Assembly: GCA_027579435.1 (NCBI GenBank)
Contig: JANBPK010000861.1
Location: 60,698 to 124,697, forward strand
Direction: 5' to 3'
Length of the DNA stretch: 64,000 nucleotides
Source of the DNA: Candolleomyces eurysporus
Lineage: Eukaryota > Basidiomycota > Agaricomycetes > Agaricales > Psathyrellaceae
In this document: positions 31,834-43,500 of the stretch, piece by piece
Numbering within the stretch: position 1 is the stretch's first letter
Layout: the number at the start of each line of letters is the position of its first letter
Made by a program: the position numbers and the translations under genes
Notes under the pieces: generated by a model
What the model was told of the DNA's origin: nothing
The model's input: only the letters and a program-made list of their open reading frames with translations
Database searches by the model: none

Positions 31834-32694
31834 TGGAGGAGAGGGGTGCATGGAGTTTAGATGCAGAGGGAAGGTAGAGGGAGGATGGATGGAGGGGCTG
31901 CGAGGTTGTTTTCAAAAGTTATCTATTCCTTCTTGATATGCAACATTCTTTCGGTCATGGCGCCCATGCCCATGCGTATGCACCACCCGTCCTTTCCCCG
32001 GAATGCAGGTCATCGACGGGTCCAATCCAATCGCCCACAGTGCTCGCAGCCGCTTCGCTTCAAGTTCCCCCATGGACCTCAGCCTATCGTCTGGCCCGAT
32101 CTACCCTTGTCATCGAGTATCGCCCCGTCTCGGAGGCGCTTAAACCGAAATGAGGGAGGAGAGGGTTGAGGTTCAAGGCTTGGGATTCTCAGGGGACCAC
32201 GAGGAAGCCAATGCAAGCTCAGGGCAAAGCGTTTCGCTTCCGGAATGGATCTCACCTCTTCCACCGGCCCACACACTCATTCCTCGGGCCACGGGTGCTT
32301 GCAAGCCATGGTTCCACCACGCCACTAATATCCCCCTTCTTGGTACCTATCTATGCACATAATCGTTTTCTCATCTTCTTATCGCTTTCGAGTCGCAGTC
32401 GTCCGCGTTGAACGTCCATCGGTGCGTAGGTACCTTTGGATGATCGATCGCAGCACTGTTCGACACCCGCTGCTATCGATATCGCTTTTTCGTTACATAT
32501 AGCTAGCTATGTTAAATCGAACCCAGGTATAATTATTATAAACACAATCCAGTATGTAGGAAGTAAATAAGTATGTACATGATGCTAGTCAGTATCACCA
32601 GCGCCGGGCGGTTGGTCATCGGTCGTAGTCGTAGGAAGCGTTCGTAGTAGGAAGGGTCGTAGATGACGGAGGAGGTGGAGGGGTGAAGCAGGGT
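31834..32694. other. Intergenic between convergent F-box and G-alpha genes
   Basis: No gene supported; the short reading frames here have no family features. 32500-32620 is AT-rich and probably holds the 3' ends of both genes. Confidence 0.4.
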
Positions 32695-35575
32695 CTAAAT
32701 GAGTCCCACCCGTTTAATATGCTTTTGGAGGATGGATTCTCCAACTGTTCGCGTTGATCATCATTTGCAGCGTAGGAGGTCGTCGTGGTCATCGTGATCA
32801 GTAGCCGTGGTTCCGGTTAATTGGCCAATAATGTAAATCACCATGTGTGCATAGCACGTTTTCTTGTCAGTGATATGTAGATGTATCATAAGCACTCTCA
32901 ACTCACCGTCGATCATAATCTTCTGTGTTGCCTTGACGTCCTGTTATCATTTTCAGCGGGAAGGAGGGGTATCAATCAGAACTTGGGTCTAGAGCGAAGT
33001 TGAGGAACTCGAAGTGGGTTCGAGATGCTTACCAGCATCGAGGTAAAATGCTGTGAAACGGTAGGTGGTCAGCGAACGGTGTTCGACTTCGAATGAGAAA
33101 GGGCGCAAGAACGATGTCGACAGAAGCCTAGCAACAAGACGTGGACATACATAGTACAAGCTCCGATTTGGATCAGAATGTTTCCGGTGGGCGTGCATGA
33201 AGTGTGAGCGGAAATAGGAAGCGGCTCCTTCGTATGTGTTTGGTCGATCTGCATAGCTTGTGATGCTGAGGATTGCAAGGTGTCAGCTTCGGTAGAGAAC
33301 AGAGGAAGCAAAGAACGAAAAGGAAGAAATAGAAACATGGAGAAGAGAAATCGAAACTGTATTGAGAAGCAAAGAGCAAGGATCTTCAACGTTATCACAC
33401 CATTTAAATGTGGAGAAGTTTCAAGAAGACGAAGAAGACGAAGTCTTTGAAAAATAAAATAAAACGTTCACTTACTACTTCCGAATCTTAAGCCCAGCTG
33501 CGAGCTTTTTCTTCAGCACATCAGTCTATTTAGATTGGAACGAGCGCGCGAGGGAGGGCGAGCGGTCGAGGAAATTTTCAAGCGAGGAAGCATAGGTGTG
33601 TCAGTCATCAGTCACAATTTTCATCGAGAGGGTACTCAATCAGCCAAGAACCGAACTGNAAAAAACGACTCGGATCTGTCTGAAAGCGTTATCCACACAC
33701 ACGTACCTTGTTCAACATCAACACCAAATGCACATTTTGGAAGATCTTGTTCTGGCAAATGCTCGTAAACAGTTGAAGAGAGTCGTCTATTCTGTTGACT
33801 TTCGGGTCTTCTTCCAAGTACTATTCGCAACCAGTGAGCTCGCTTCCTAGAGATTGTAAACGAGAGATATCACGACTTGCCTGATCAAAAGCGCTGATGG
33901 GCGCTGTTCAAACATGGTATTATTACCATTGTCGACGACCCTCGAAAAGAGCAGCATCTCTCACCTAGGAAAATGATAGACACCGCTGTGCACACAAAAC
34001 AAGCATCAGTCGGTCAGTTGGCCGGTCAAACTGTCAATCGAGAAACAACTCGGTGATATAAAACATCACAGGACACACAAGATCATTCGATCCCTGGCCA
34101 TCAAGGAGCTGCTGTCAAACTCACCTTCGTCAAAGTACGGTACCCATGCTTGTCTCTATAGATGAGCCGTGAGTTCAACGCTGCTCACTCGTACTAGACT
34201 AGGCTATATTACCTGTCCCCGCTACGCCCATGAGAAAAAGAGGTGATTAGGTTCCAGTCCAGGATCTTTTTGCGCAGATGAAGTAATGGGGCAGAGACTT
34301 ACAGCACCTCCCACATCAAACAGCCGCCAGTTATACGTCTTCCCTCCTGTAACAACGGAGAAATTGTGTTCGATAACACCCAAAGTCCGGAGTCGGACTC
34401 GAAGAATATCATCTGTTGTATCGATTGGTTAGAGTTCCTTCGACGGAGGCGAAGCGCCGCCCGGCCCAATTGAATTACCTGTAGTTGGTAGGTACCCTGG
34501 CTCTGATATCCGGTCGACATGGGCTAGGAAGCTGTCAACGTAAACAAGCAAGATGTCGCGCTAATCAGTATTCATTCTTCTAGCGAACGAGAGAGAGAGC
34601 GCCAGCTGGATCGCCAGAGCGAAAGAAAAGAAAGAAAAGAACTCACAAAGCAGCGGATTCGTCCAACCTTATCGTCTTGTTGTTGATAAAGTGCTGCACA
34701 GCACGATGCTGCCACAGCGCCTTGATATCCATAGCCGATCTTGAGATGGCTTTGGCGGCGAGGCTAGCCGTCTCTGGTAGCTTGACGAAAGTCGACCCTT
34801 CAGCAGTCGGGGAATCCGGGGACTGCTGCTTCTCGGATCTGAGTTTCTGCCACCCTGAGCGAACATAACCGCCATTTCTGCCTCCAGGAATGGAGACCCC
34901 TCCATTGATCTCCGATGTCAAAGCGTCCTCCATCGCTACTATTGGAAGCAGTGCTGTGCGCAGTCGGATGATTTCGCTCACGACGTCGTCGGACGTGTGA
35001 GGGTCTCCCGGCGTGCGTGCGGCGAACTCGTATTCCAGTTCTGAGAGGATCATTCGTACAGCTTTTATGATGTTGAAGTACACCGCAGGGCGCCATGTTG
35101 GACGTTCGATTTCGAGGGATTGTTGGGCGTAGAGAAGCTGGAATTGTTTCTGCAAGGTCGACTTTCCTGGTTGTCGTTATTGTCAATTAATATAGCTAGG
35201 GATGCCATCCAATTAATAGGTTGGTAAACGCGAACGCACCTGATTCAGCCTGTCCCAGCAGTAGAACTGCCAAATTAACCCGTCATCAGTGAGCTTCCTT
35301 GACTTGCTGCGCCGTAACAGAGCAGCAGGAGTGGTGATGTTAAGCGCAATCTGTACCTTGAACCTCCTTTCGTTTCTTTTCCCTCAGCAATACAGCTTCG
35401 CGCTAGGATGACCATGGATGAACGGTATGAGTGACGAGTAGTGACGTTAGAGAAGCCATTGGCTGCAGCACACCTTGATCTCCTCGTCGATGCGTTCGCT
35501 AATCTCACTTGGCATAGTGAGATTTGGCGCCGACGAGGGCCGTCGTCTTGAACCTCCTTTCTGATCATCGGCCAT
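32695..35575 (-). CDS. Divergent heterotrimeric G-protein alpha subunit (440 aa, 16 exons)
   Basis: Minus-strand exons: 35575-35474, 35402-35357, 35266-35240, 35166-34647, 34531-34479, 34412-34303, 34221-34213 (9 nt), 34155-34125, 33985-33965, 33903-33881, 33820-33707, 33525-33476, 33265-33151, 33050-33033, 32940-32907, 32744-32695. They total 1323 nt in frame. G1 is GQAESGKST (about residue 54), the switch I region has ILRVRLRTLGV, G3 is DVGGARGQR, then APISAFDQ, G4 NKTD, and HFTSMLDVKAT in place of the usual TCAT motif; the end is GLI. The catalytic Gln of G3 is Ala, so GTP hydrolysis should be weak. The N-terminus MADDQ lacks the Gly2 myristoylation site. About 60 extra residues interrupt the helical domain. 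One intron (33880) starts with GC. Likely a non-canonical G-alpha of the kind expanded in mushrooms. Confidence 0.9.
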
Positions 35576-36791
35576 GATGTCGTTACTCAGGTCCGGTCGA
35601 CAAGGTAAAGTAAGTTGCTCGCTGCACGTGAAGCGATATAGTTTCGCAAGGAAGAGACAGAGACGACGAGGACGGTGTCTGGTCGCCGGACAAGAATTAA
35701 GAGAGGGAGAGAGTCTAACAGGCTATGCAATGACGATGGCCGAAACCAGACAAGATTAAGTACGGCTGCGACAAGCGTGTCAATTTCGGAACGTAGTAGG
35801 GAGCGAGGTGAAAAGGCGGGCGGCAGTTTTAAGGGAAATCAGCATGCATCATGTTGACAACCTCGCCCAAACCAAATGCGGCGACGGGAACGCCTGCATG
35901 ATGATGGTGATGATATTTACTGGAAGAGATCATGATCATCCATCGAAACCGAAGTTACCCACCATCAATGCAAAGCGCGCTCCTAAGCTGGCTCTTGTCA
36001 GAATTCCTAACATGTCGGCTATTACGCGGATATGTTTCAAGTGATCTCCTGCAACACTCGAATCCACCCAGAGTAGCCTGGAAACTGGGCAGAATATCGG
36101 ATGGAACCTGTAAGAAACCAAGAAAAAGAGAAAGGACTCGCATCGGAAGTCTGATCATACACTCAGAGTTGCATATGGATAGTTCAGTTGCATCCCGTAC
36201 CTTATCCCTGAGGCCATGAGGCTTTCATATAGACAAACTCAATTATAAACTTTCCCAATCTGATTGATTCAATATATTACTATCGCTTCTCTCAGGCTCT
36301 GCTGCCTTCTCCAGTCTCCACAGCAATATGAAGCGAAGCATCCAGTAGTGTGCGATTCGCAAGAAGACTGAGATTATTGTCGGTCAGACCAGTGGGCGCA
36401 AATGAGTCTTCTGCGAGCGCTCTTGGAGTTCCATGATGCGAAACCAAGGGAGATGGTCGACTCAGAAGACTCAGATTATTGTCGAACTCTAAGCGTTCCT
36501 GAGTTCTCCGAACGTAACTCCAACGACTCGGGGGTTCGAATTCCTGGGTCCGCATCTATCAGTCGGTGCGCTTTCTTCTCGGAGACCCAAGAAGGGGCCC
36601 GGGTGCCTTGGTAGATGGGTTTTCCTGGGCCCCTAAGCCAAGACAATAAGAGCCTGAGCTGAATGCGGTGAAGGGACTCTTCGAATAACATATGAATGTT
36701 CCTAGACGGACTTCATTTTATCACTGCCGCTGAAGCTATTATTCGTCGAGCAGACAAATGGGAGATCTCCCGGTATTAAATCAACAATAGG
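35576..36791. other. Intergenic upstream of the G-alpha gene
   Basis: Holds the G-alpha promoter. Short frames only. A GGTTCGAATTCC box near 36531 resembles a tRNA B box but no tRNA folds around it. Confidence 0.4.
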
Positions 36792-37809
36792 TTATGGGGG
36801 AAAGATCTGCCAGGTTGTCAATAAACAAGCGCCGGAGGAGGGGCAGGGGCGGACATACCGTTACGTATAAAGAACAGAACGAGGGTGAGAAGTTATAAAT
36901 CAATAGGCTATGCCATATTCTGTGAGCGTCGGAGGAGGCCTAAGTGATAACGGTGGGTCGACATACCATAAGATCGAAGTCACGTAAACTACAACGAATG
37001 ACAGGACATTACAATTAGTAGCGTCTGATATAAGGCACTACAAAAACCATCAGCAAACCCGAATCGGAGGAGGGAGAGGACGATGGTCGGCGTACCGTTA
37101 AGCAGGAGGAAAACAATCATAAACAACAAAACGAGCGTGAGGACTTCAAACAAAGGTCGACTGATAGGCTACATCCATCCAATCTTGTCAGCACAATCGA
37201 AAGCTGAATAGAGGAAAGAATGATTGACATACCGATTGAATAGTATTCCAACTCTTCGCCTCCGAGCTCGTCTCCGACTTCGCTTTGGCAAAATACACCG
37301 TCTTGACCTGCCCCGCAACCTCTTTCCAACTCTCGTTATTCGTCAGCATCGCAGAACATTCTTCTTCCTTCTCGCCACCAGGCTTGCTGGCTGGGAGAAT
37401 GATATGGAGATGAGATCCCTTGGTACACTTTCCCGGACCATCGAGATAGTGACACCACGTTTCCAGTAACACGATGACGTCCTAAAAATCAGCCACTGTC
37501 AGATACAGAGAAAAAGGAAGAAAAGAAGTAGAAAGGAGATAGTACCTTCAAATCCATCTTGGCCAATTGACCCCGTCCGAACACCAGCTTCTTGCCATTA
37601 TGAACCAGCATAATCGGTGTCAGCGAGCTAGGCTCTAGCTGCTGCTGCCGCCCCGAACCCAAAGGTCCACTTCCAGAGTATTGCGTTGCTTCAAGCTTGA
37701 ATGTGCTCAAGGATATGGATGGGATCCTCGGAGCAGCTGAGGAAGCGGAGGAAGAGGAAGAAGTGGGAGGGGTGGAAGAAGAGGTGGAAGAGGGATTCGG
37801 GGAGGACAT
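36792..37809 (-). CDS. Unknown protein with C-terminal membrane segments (223 aa)
   Basis: Minus-strand exons: 37809-37546, 37481-37233, 37168-37096, 36988-36967, 36907-36859, 36806-36792; 672 nt in frame. The N-terminus is Ser/Pro/Thr-rich and disordered. It is followed by a folded region (PIMLVHNGKKLVFGRGQLAKMDLK, then DVIVLLETWCHYLDGPGKC, SHLHIILPAS) without a recognised family. The third exon encodes a strong membrane helix (EVLTLVLLFMIVFLLLN) and the next two exons add more hydrophobic residues. Exons 3 and 5 with the start of their introns look like duplicates of each other. Probably a tail-anchored membrane protein; the last three small exons are tentative. Confidence 0.55.
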
Positions 37810-38147
37810 GGCGAAGGAGTGTGATGATGGTTGGTCTCCCCTCGGTATGACCCCGACCTTTATATACAGTCGACGTCTGTCGTCGTCAACAAGCCTACAG
37901 TGGCTAAGATAAGGATCAGTCACGGTCAACAAACGAAAGGAACGAAGAACCACTCACTAGCTCGCCTCCGGACATGGTCTGCGCTGGAATGGTCAACTAT
38001 AACAGGTCAGGGCAGAACAATCCGGTCCATGAGCCAGCCTACCACGTCCAGACAGCCCTTTCATTATTCACGAAAAGCAAGAAAATATCCAAAGGAAGCT
38101 TAACAATGGTAACACAACGCTAATATACAAAAATGGAGGATGGGCCT
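37810..38147. other. Short intergenic region
   Basis: Contains the promoter of the membrane-protein gene and the 3' end of the securin-like gene, both on the minus strand. Nothing else seen. Confidence 0.4.
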
Positions 38148-39564
38148 TCAAACCTCGAACATGAAGTCATCCAGTGGCTCAAGGTCAACGGGGCGAAAGA
38201 GAAAAGGTTCTGCCGCTGCCGAAGGCGCTTGCTTTGTGCCACTCGGTTGGGTGTTTCTAAATGTTGGCGTGGACCGGGAAGTCGATGGTGCACTGGCCGC
38301 TTTGGGGGGTATGGTGGTACCCTTGTCAACGAGCGATGCTTTGCCCGCTGGCTGCCGACCGATCACAGCTGCTTTGGCTGAGATCTTTGACCCAGTTGCT
38401 GTCGGACGCATCACGGTGCTTGAACTGGACGTAGCTGGTCGGCGCACACCCGTTTGGATCGTGGATGCAGGTCGGGTCGCTGCTCTGGGATTGATGGTGG
38501 AAGTGGCCGTTGCGGGACGTGCCTTGGTGGCTTTAGCCGGGCCACGAATAGAAGATGATGAAGGGAGGGCGGACAAAGGTCTTGTTCGAGGGACAACCTT
38601 CGAAGCTGTCGCAGGCTTAATTGGGTTCGAAGCAGACGGTCGGTGCTGGAGGAATGGATCGTCGTCCTCTACGATATGAAAGGCTGCGGTGAGTAGGGGA
38701 GCGAAAGAAGCCAGTGATACCTTACCTATCTCGCGAAGGGTAAGTAAATTCCACGCATCGTCTGGGAGCTCGACCTCTGGCAAAACGAGTTCTGGAGGCT
38801 CAACGTCATAAGGAATCCCAGAAAAGGCGTATTTCCTAAAGTTTTCCCCAAGAGCTTTATAATCGGGAAGGTCAAAGTCAAAAGGTGGTTGATACGCGAT
38901 GTCTAATAACATAGCAATGAGGTTCGAAACGAGGATCGACAGTAAAAAGAACTCACCTAGCGTATTCGGAGCCATATACTCAATCTCGTCAAAATCATCT
39001 TCAGGAATCGTTTCCTGAGTTTGAACCTCCGGCGACCCAATACTAATATCCCCAACATCCCAATGCCTCCCATTATTCACTGGTGTTTCGAAATTCTGGC
39101 CCACACTCTTGCGTATAGATCTTGAATGCCGTCTGGTCGAACTCGGTCTCTGGATTTCGGGCGTAGCAACCTTCTGGGCATCCGTTTCGACCAGAATGAG
39201 CTTTGGCATCTTCATGAAGGGGTCTGGTGCCGCATAGTTTTCAGCTCGGTTCGGGAAGGGTGTCTTATCTCCTAGTGGGCGACCCTGCCTACTCGTAGCA
39301 CCTTTGCCCTGTGTTGCCAGCACTTCTTTTAAAAGGCGATTGGGCTCTGAGCACATCCGTGAGTATCAGATTCAGAGCCTGCAATTGAGGGTATTTACGC
39401 GTAGAAGCAGGTCCAAAGGGTGTCTTTAAGATGCTACCCTTGCCGCCCTTCGGTCCCACCGTTCTTGCTCCTGCATTTTCGGCTCGCCCTTTGAGTCGAA
39501 TCGGTGTTTTCGTTGGAAAATAAAAGCCTTCAGCGCCTATTGGTTGAGCTCTTTGGCTGAGCAT
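38148..39564 (-). CDS. Candidate securin-like protein (422 aa)
   Basis: Four minus-strand exons, 39564-39399, 39346-38957, 38902-38726, 38683-38148; 1269 nt in frame. The protein is mostly disordered and basic. It has RPLGDKTPFPNR, two RAEN motifs that could be degenerate KEN boxes, and an acidic piece DDFDEIEYMAPNT. It also contains FDFDLPDY and VELPDDAWNLL, and a C-terminal half rich in Ala, Thr, Pro and Arg. The order basic N-terminus, then an acidic E-I-E-Y-x-x-P segment, recalls securins, which inhibit separase with such a segment and are destroyed through KEN and D boxes at anaphase. This is inference from short motifs; it may be another cell-cycle or unknown protein. Confidence 0.5.
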
Positions 39565-40528
39565 TTTGCCTGGGTAGTGCTGGTAGCACTGGGATGACGA
39601 GATGACGGTGGAAGAGATCAGAAAAGGAGAGTCGCGCCGCCAAGCGGGGGATTGAGACAGAGCTGTCACATGATCGTGTTCCCAGCACATGTGAGTTTAG
39701 GGCAGGCGATCTGGTATTAGGCGGAATCCAGAGGTTCAAGCACGTAGGGCTTCGTTAAATACGAGTCAAGCGTCTTGACGAGATCATAGGACGCCCAACA
39801 TGTAGTACCATGGAGTGTTCCCGTAATCGAATATTAGCCAAAAAGCTTTCTAGCACACGTCCCGCGAGAAAGCTCATTGTGCCAGGCAACTTGATACCTC
39901 ATGTTCACTGAAATCGCAGGTTCGTCTTCAAAATTTCGCTCGTATGTGCAAAGCTGCTCCTGATCAAAAAATATGAGTGGCAGCTCACATGTGAAAACAG
40001 TCATATGTCTCCGACGTCTTGTTAACTTTTGGGAACCCCGAGCAGCTCTTGTGAGTCGGCCATGGTATGATGCCTTGCACTGGCTCCATCAGGCGTGCTA
40101 TAACGCGACGGGGTGCAGGAATGCCCTCTGGAGAACCCTCTGGGCGGGGGTCGCTTGTACCTTGAGCATGTCGATGCCCTCTTTCCCGCTCCAGGACCTT
40201 TCACTTCTCCAGGCAGTCCAAGGTTGTTGTAAATGTTCTCGTTATAAATATACTACAGCTGGTGTTACATCCCTAATAGGTATAGTCCTGCAACTATGGA
40301 GAGGTATGTTGAATGTGGCAAATATATAAGCAAAAAGAAACAAAAGAAATCTAGGTGAAGGACATGCAGTGCAACGGAGGGTAGAGATGGAGAACAATGG
40401 CGCAAAGCGACGAATCAAATGAATCGATGCGGTGAGTCAAGAATATATAAGGAAAAGAAGTGCAGATGGTAAGATAGCAAATAGAGCGAAATAGGGAGAG
40501 TCCATTGGGAAAAAAAGAATAACGGAGG
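39565..40528. other. Intergenic between securin-like gene and adenylate cyclase
   Basis: No gene supported. 40230-40520 is A-rich and likely the 3' region of adenylate cyclase. Confidence 0.4.
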
Positions 40529-43500
40529 CTACGACATCTTCTGAAGCAAAGATGAAATATACTCCAAAGTCCGTGAGTCAAGCCCCTTCGAGTCCTCCGC
40601 TTGCAGCAACGCCGACATAAACTCATCCTTGCTCATCGTAGGAGGACAGAACCTCTGGGCTAGCCCTGTGATCGCATTCTCTATCCTGATTGAGAGGGAA
40701 TCGAGGACGAGAGTGAGATCCTTATCCGACGAGTCTTCAGTCATCGGTGGTAGCAAGAGCAAGGGATCAGCAATGAATGACTCGGGCGACTCATCGCCCT
40801 CCTCTTCTTCCATGTTTATCGACTGGATGCTCGCTTTGCGCATGGGTAAAGGCTTGAACACCCTACCTCCCGACAATGCCTCAAGCCGCAAACAGAGAAG
40901 TCCAAGTTCTTGAGTTTGTGGAACGCTGAACTGTACCCTGGATGCTGAGCCGGTCGAATTAGATGATCCATCTTTATCTTTGAGGAGGACATGTCGGGCT
41001 TCGAGACCGAGGGGGTAGATAGCTGATAGTTGTTCAGTGAACTCGAACCCCTTCAACTTCACCTCTCCTACACCTATTGCGACCACCCCAATCGCTCGAA
41101 TACCATCGATCGCCACCTGAGGTTGGAACTTGCTGTACTCCGACTCTGTCTCCGTCTCCGTGACCTTCGCATTGATTTCCCTCAAGATGTCCGCAGTGAT
41201 CATGATTTGCCCACCCGCCGCCGCACTGTTCACTCTCGCCGACCTGTTCACCATTGACCCAAAGTAGTCCATGCGTTGCGTAATGGGATCGGGTTCACAA
41301 ACTGGCATACCGGAATGGATACCCATCCGCACCGACAACCCCCTCGCAATCAATTGGCCCTTCTCGTCCTCAACATCCTTCCCATCTTCGCACTCCAAGA
41401 TCTCCAAAGGCCACGATTCCTCCAAAAGCTTTTGCTGCACGGTAAGACACCACCAAACGGCTGACAGCGCATTCGGGAACGAAACCATGAACGCATCTCC
41501 TTCCGTCTTCACCTCGTACCCTCCGCACACCCTCAAATACCTCCTCAACAGACTGTTGTGCAACCGCATCGCCGTCGGCATCCCCGGATTGACTTCCCAA
41601 AGATGCGTCGAGTTCCGAATATCCGTGAAGACGAGTGCGAGGTGGCCCGTAGGAGGTTCCACTTCCGGCGCAAACCTCAGCCCATCCTTGATCGGAATAT
41701 CGTTTCTCTTCTTCGACCTATAATCCGGCAAATGAAGGGGGTCCAACGTAGGCTGCCTCGACCTCAACCCTCTGAACAAATCCGACACCATCACCACCAT
41801 GATCATGATACTCCCATCCGCCCCATAACTAACCGCGAAATCCCTCAACTTCTGCGCTGCAATCATCGGATCCGTACTCGCCGCCGTCCTCGCGATGTCC
41901 ACCGCAGTCTGATACGGAATGTAGTCCCACAGGCCCCGGTTGGCGATGATCACAAATTCGTCCAGTTCGTTCAGGTTCCACACGAACACGTCGGGTCGAG
42001 GGTTCACCACGGGTATGAGATTGAAATGCCCAAACGACCTCGATACCGGGACCTCATCATTCACCATCCCAGCCGACGACACCCACCCAGCCGCGTGCCT
42101 AATATGGTCCGTCTCCGATCGATCGTACGGGTCATGCTTCCTTGAAAGACACGTCGCAACTCCGTGCCTCGAAACCACAGCCATCGAGTGTCCAAGATTG
42201 GCAACATACATCGTCTTGTCGACAAAGTACACCACAACCGCTGAGGCCCCCGTCCGCTGAAGCGCAGGATCATAATGGTGCCATGAGCTACCCGCCGCCG
42301 TCGCACTAGCCTGCGAGTTCTTCCGCTTCAAGGTGTTGAGGTAATGGAAGAGGCTATGGTTGAGTTTGAGGAACGTCCGCCGCAGCACATCCCGTACTGT
42401 GTCCCCGCGATCCGGATTCAGGGTATGCATCTGGCTCAGGAAGGCATTGATGAAGTTGTCGTGAAGGAATTTGGCGAGCTTGTTCGGGTTGGTGTTGGGA
42501 AGGAGACCTTTCGGTGGCCGGTAGCGGCCAAACATCGCAAAGATGGCTTTGCTAGGTTCGCCTGGGCGACAAGGGAATTCGTGCACCAGGTCAAGCACGT
42601 TCAGTGCCTCGTTTCCACCCAAAGAGTCCGCGATGCCATACGCCATTCCGTTCACAGTCGAAAGTGATGTTCGGACACGACGCATGTCGGTCTCGTCGGG
42701 AATGTCCACCATTGCGCCGGATCCTGTGGTCGTGATGGTGACGTCCATAAGACCCAGGACACGGAGGGAGGTCAGCTCTTTGAACCCAGCCAATTTCATC
42801 TGGTTGCGGTGTAACGATGTCATGTCCCTGCTCATCCTGTGCGACGAGCTTCGATGTGGCTCGGACTTGATCTGCAACCGTTTGTTCCCGGAAAGATTGA
42901 GGTACTTCAGCTTCTTGTTGAAATTCCTGCGAACCAAGTGTCAGAGGCGAATGAAAGGAAAGACTTGATGAAAGAGACAAACCAATTCCAATCGAACTCC
43001 CAATTATTGATATTATACCTCAAGAGGTTACTCCCGACGTCCAGAATCGTCAAATCTTTCACCTTCCCCAACTCCTGCGGCAAAGTCTGCAACCTATTCC
43101 CGTTCAAATAGAGCGTCGAAAGGCGATTCAGCTTGGGCAAATCCTCCGTCGGTATACTCGTCAACTTGTTCCCACTAAGATACAACTCCTCCAAGTCGAC
43201 CATATTCCTGAAAAACGCCGGTGGTAGCTCCTGAATCTTGTTGAAGGACAGGTTGAGCACCCTCAACTCCTTGAAAATCATCAACGGATGCACGACGTCA
43301 TCCGTCAAATTATTCTCCCCAAGGTACAACTTCTCCAACGAATGGACCAGGGGCGGGAGACCCGACACAGAAAGCGTCGATGCCGAGGAACCTTTCCTTC
43401 CTATATGCGGCTCTACTCCCCCACTCCCCCCACCAGCCTCCAAGTCGTTGCTGTCCGGTGGGTTGTGCCATGATCCAAGGCAATTGGAAGTAACGTTGAT

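Noticed and set aside
36480..36570. B-box-like GGTTCGAATTCC suggesting a tRNA gene
   Set aside because: No acceptor stem, anticodon arm or A box could be folded around it on either strand.
38140..38679. 179-codon plus-strand frame opposite the securin-like gene
   Set aside because: Antisense shadow of a GC-rich low-complexity coding region; the minus-strand model has consistent splice sites.
41558..42145. 195-codon plus-strand frame rich in Arg and His, and other long frames at 41271-41723 and 42344-42667
   Set aside because: They are shadows of the adenylate cyclase coding sequence on the opposite strand.
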